Source: Bacillota bacterium
Lineage (GTDB): Bacteria > Bacillota_A > Clostridia > Lachnospirales > WQUN01
NCBI GenBank assembly: GCA_009786175.1
Contig: WQTQ01000100.1
Coordinates: 1-7,525 of the forward strand
Length of the DNA stretch: 7,525 nucleotides
Direction of reading: 5' to 3'
Position numbers and translations under genes: made by a program. Shown here piece by piece: positions 6,020 through 7,525 of the stretch (the first letter of the stretch is position 1; each line of letters opens with the position of its first letter). The notes under the pieces are model-generated. The model ran no database searches, was not told where the DNA came from, and saw only the letters and a program-made list of their open reading frames with translations.

Positions 6020-7075
6020 ATGAAATTTATACTTAAATTAGTTGCGGACCTGTGTATTTATTTTACGCTCACAAGCGTTCTTATGACCTCGCCGTTTGTG
6101 CCGCCTGTTGCATGGGTAGTGCCTGCGGTAATATATGCGGTTTATGCCATTTTACACTACAGAAAATTTGTTACAAATATCAAACATAAGCCTGTTTTTA
6201 TTATGTATTATAAAGTGTTTGCCGTTTTTTCACTTATTGTCTTTTTTGCAGACAGGCAGTTTTATCAAACGGTATCCCTGCCCATAGCCCTTGTGTTTTT
6301 TATATCGTCTGTAATTTTAATGCGGCTAACCCGCCACGAGGAAAGGGCGCAAAGGCAGTTTTCGTATAAGCTGATAAGCAGCTGGCCGGTTATCGTGCTG
6401 TTTGCCGCAGCAATTTTGCTTGCATCTGCGTGGTTTACAGGGCTGCTTGGCACAGTTGTATCTGTAATATATTTTAACCTAGTAATACCGCTACTAAATA
6501 TTATGATGCGGGTAATCGTATTTTTAATCGTGCCGTTTTTTAACAGAAGAATGGTACGCGATTTTGTTTTTGAGTATAATGGCCAGGCCCCGGAAGAAGC
6601 ATATGTTTGGGCACTTCTTGATTTTGAGCGCGAACAAGGCTTAATAACTTACACTGTTTTGATGCTTATAATTGTTGCTGCTGCTGCCGTAATTTTGATG
6701 GTTTATTTGTTAAAAAAATTACTTGAAAGAGTCCCGGCTTTGCTTGCGGAAGATGGTGTTAAGCAGGAGTATATTCCACTGGACACAAACAAAAAACAGC
6801 GCAGTGTCCGGCAAAAAAACAAGCTGCGCAGAATGTACTACAAATTTTTAGCAAAATGCCGTAAAAACGGGATACAAGGTGAAAATTATTATACAAGTGA
6901 AACTTACCAACAATTAGCTGCCGAGAAGTTTGGCATGGATAACGACTTGAAAAAGCTAAGGGATATTTACTTGCCGGTAAGGTACGGCGGCAGCCCGGAA
7001 GCCCAGGCCAGTAAAGAGGATGTTGATTTTGCAAGAAAATTAGTAGGGAAATTGCGTGTGTTAAAGGATAGGTAG
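6020..7075 (+). CDS. Multi-pass membrane protein with DUF4129-like C-terminus (third gene of moxR operon)
   Basis: The protein is 351 aa. Hydrophobic segments near 7-22, 29-46, 61-76, 84-101, 120-141, 141-175 (long, possibly two helices) and 210-231 suggest seven or eight membrane passes. A basic stretch (about 257-283) leads into a soluble tail. There YYKFLAKCRKNG (273-284), TSETYQQLA (292-300) and DIYLPVRYGG (315-324) recall the DUF4129 pattern of a Y-x-x-L helix, a T-x-x-E/Y turn and a final RYGG. In related clusters this position is held by a transglutaminase-like protein with the same tail; no catalytic Cys-His-Asp transglutaminase domain is present here. The ATG at 6020 follows the DUF58 stop by 1 nt, with GGGGG 5 nt upstream. 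A TTG start at 6008 overlapping the previous gene is possible but less likely. It is the last gene of the operon. Confidence 0.8.
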   Translation: MKFILKLVADLCIYFTLTSVLMTSPFVPPVAWVVPAVIYAVYAILHYRKFVTNIKHKPVFIMYYKVFAVFSLIVFFADRQFYQTVSLPIALVFFISSVILMRLTRHEERAQRQFSYKLISSWPVIVLFAAAILLASAWFTGLLGTVVSVIYFNLVIPLLNIMMRVIVFLIVPFFNRRMVRDFVFEYNGQAPEEAYVWALLDFEREQGLITYTVLMLIIVAAAAVILMVYLLKKLLERVPALLAEDGVKQEYIPLDTNKKQRSVRQKNKLRRMYYKFLAKCRKNGIQGENYYTSETYQQLAAEKFGMDNDLKKLRDIYLPVRYGGSPEAQASKEDVDFARKLVGKLRVLKDR

Positions 7076-7117
7076 GCTATATATTACAGTCAAAATCTTT
7101 GCATTATATGGTAATAG

Positions 7118-7525
7118 TTATAAATACAGAGCCTCAGACGCAGTCACTAATTTTTGGTGCAGTCGTATCCTCATTAATTCTAAATAAAATTTTTTTTGAA
7201 TTTCAGGCATCACTGAAAGGGTTCCAAAAACTTCCGGAATACTGTTGATGATATTTTCTACCATTTTAAAGTCCAGTGCATTTACAAAACGTAATACTGC
7301 TGCATTGCAATCTGGGTTTTCGCCCCGTTCTATAAAAGAAAATGGGTTGATTTGTTGCCCCTCTGTATCCGTGCCGGTGTAATTATATACACAGCGGGGG
7401 GTTTTGAAAGCATCTTCTTCCATTGCCTTTTCGTCAATCATGCGTTTTTCCATTGCTGCAATGCTTCTTTTGTTGAAAAATGCGTTACCGTTATCAAAAA
7501 CTGGGGCAAGTGAAATTTCTCCGTT
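7118..7525 (-). CDS. HipA-like kinase-fold protein, C-terminal part (partial, runs off right edge)
   Basis: The frame stays open from the stop at 7118 to the window edge, giving 135 visible residues. The Met at 7453 is internal, since conserved sequence continues upstream of it. The first visible residues, GEISLAPVFDNGNAFF, resemble the strand and metal-binding Asp segment (L-A-P-V-x-D-N-G) near the end of HipA/CtkA-type serine/threonine kinases. The helical remainder, with FSFIERGENPDCNAALRF-like spacing and a terminal helix, fits the C-terminal lobe of Firmicutes HipA-domain proteins. The catalytic loop and ATP site would lie beyond the window. It is convergent with the moxR operon, its stop 43 nt past the operon's. 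Whether it is a toxin of a toxin-antitoxin pair cannot be told, because the upstream gene is not seen. Confidence 0.65.
   Translation of the reverse strand, partial: NGEISLAPVFDNGNAFFNKRSIAAMEKRMIDEKAMEEDAFKTPRCVYNYTGTDTEGQQINPFSFIERGENPDCNAAVLRFVNALDFKMVENIINSIPEVFGTLSVMPEIQKKFYLELMRIRLHQKLVTASEALYL

Overview
The window looks like a chromosomal segment of a Firmicutes (Clostridia-type) bacterium of moderate GC. The reasons are the Gram-positive style purine-rich ribosome binding sites, strong sigma-A-like promoters (TTGACA/TATAAT class), a tRNA-Phe followed by what looks like tRNA-Gly (an order common in Firmicutes tRNA clusters), and the flavour of the proteins. No species can be named from the sequence alone.

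Layout, left to right. (1) Positions 1-165, minus strand: the first tRNAs of a cluster, tRNA-Phe(GAA) and then the 5' end of a probable tRNA-Gly cut by the window edge, behind a near-consensus promoter. (2) Positions 166-381: no gene. This stretch holds two adjacent inverted repeats, one of them a long 22-bp-stem hairpin, downstream of uvrA. (3) Positions 382-3228, minus strand: complete uvrA, the excinuclease ABC DNA-damage recognition ATPase. Its own promoter lies just upstream, with an 11-bp tandem repeat at the transcription start that has the form GTTC-N7-GTTC. (4) Positions 3229-3577: a divergent intergenic region with two small hairpins, then a promoter, tRNA-Arg(CCG) and its intrinsic terminator on the plus strand. 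(5) Positions 3634-3869: a small minus-strand transcription unit with an inverted-repeat operator, extended -10 promoter, ribosome binding site and terminator. Its reading frame appears to be a broken remnant of an XRE-type helix-turn-helix regulator. (6) Positions 3891-7075, plus strand: two candidate promoters, a leader with a perfect 24-bp palindrome, then a tight three-gene operon. The genes are a MoxR-family AAA+ ATPase, a DUF58 protein, and a multi-pass membrane protein with a DUF4129-like tail. (7) Positions 7118-7525, minus strand: the C-terminal part of a probable HipA-like kinase that runs off the right edge, convergent with the operon. The 42 bases between the two stop codons show no clear terminator.

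How the genes relate. UvrA works with UvrB and UvrC, which are not in this window, in nucleotide excision repair; the repeat at its promoter may tie it to a damage response. MoxR and DUF58 proteins are a well-known pair in which the ATPase is thought to act as a chaperone or remodelling partner. The usual third partner carries a periplasmic transglutaminase domain between membrane helices and a DUF4129 tail. Here the third protein keeps the membrane part and the tail but has no transglutaminase domain.

Most of the window is ordinary housekeeping DNA. The points most worth a second look are the uvrA operator-like repeat, the degenerate XRE unit with intact control signals, and the palindromic moxR leader. 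I see no convincing new multi-gene system.
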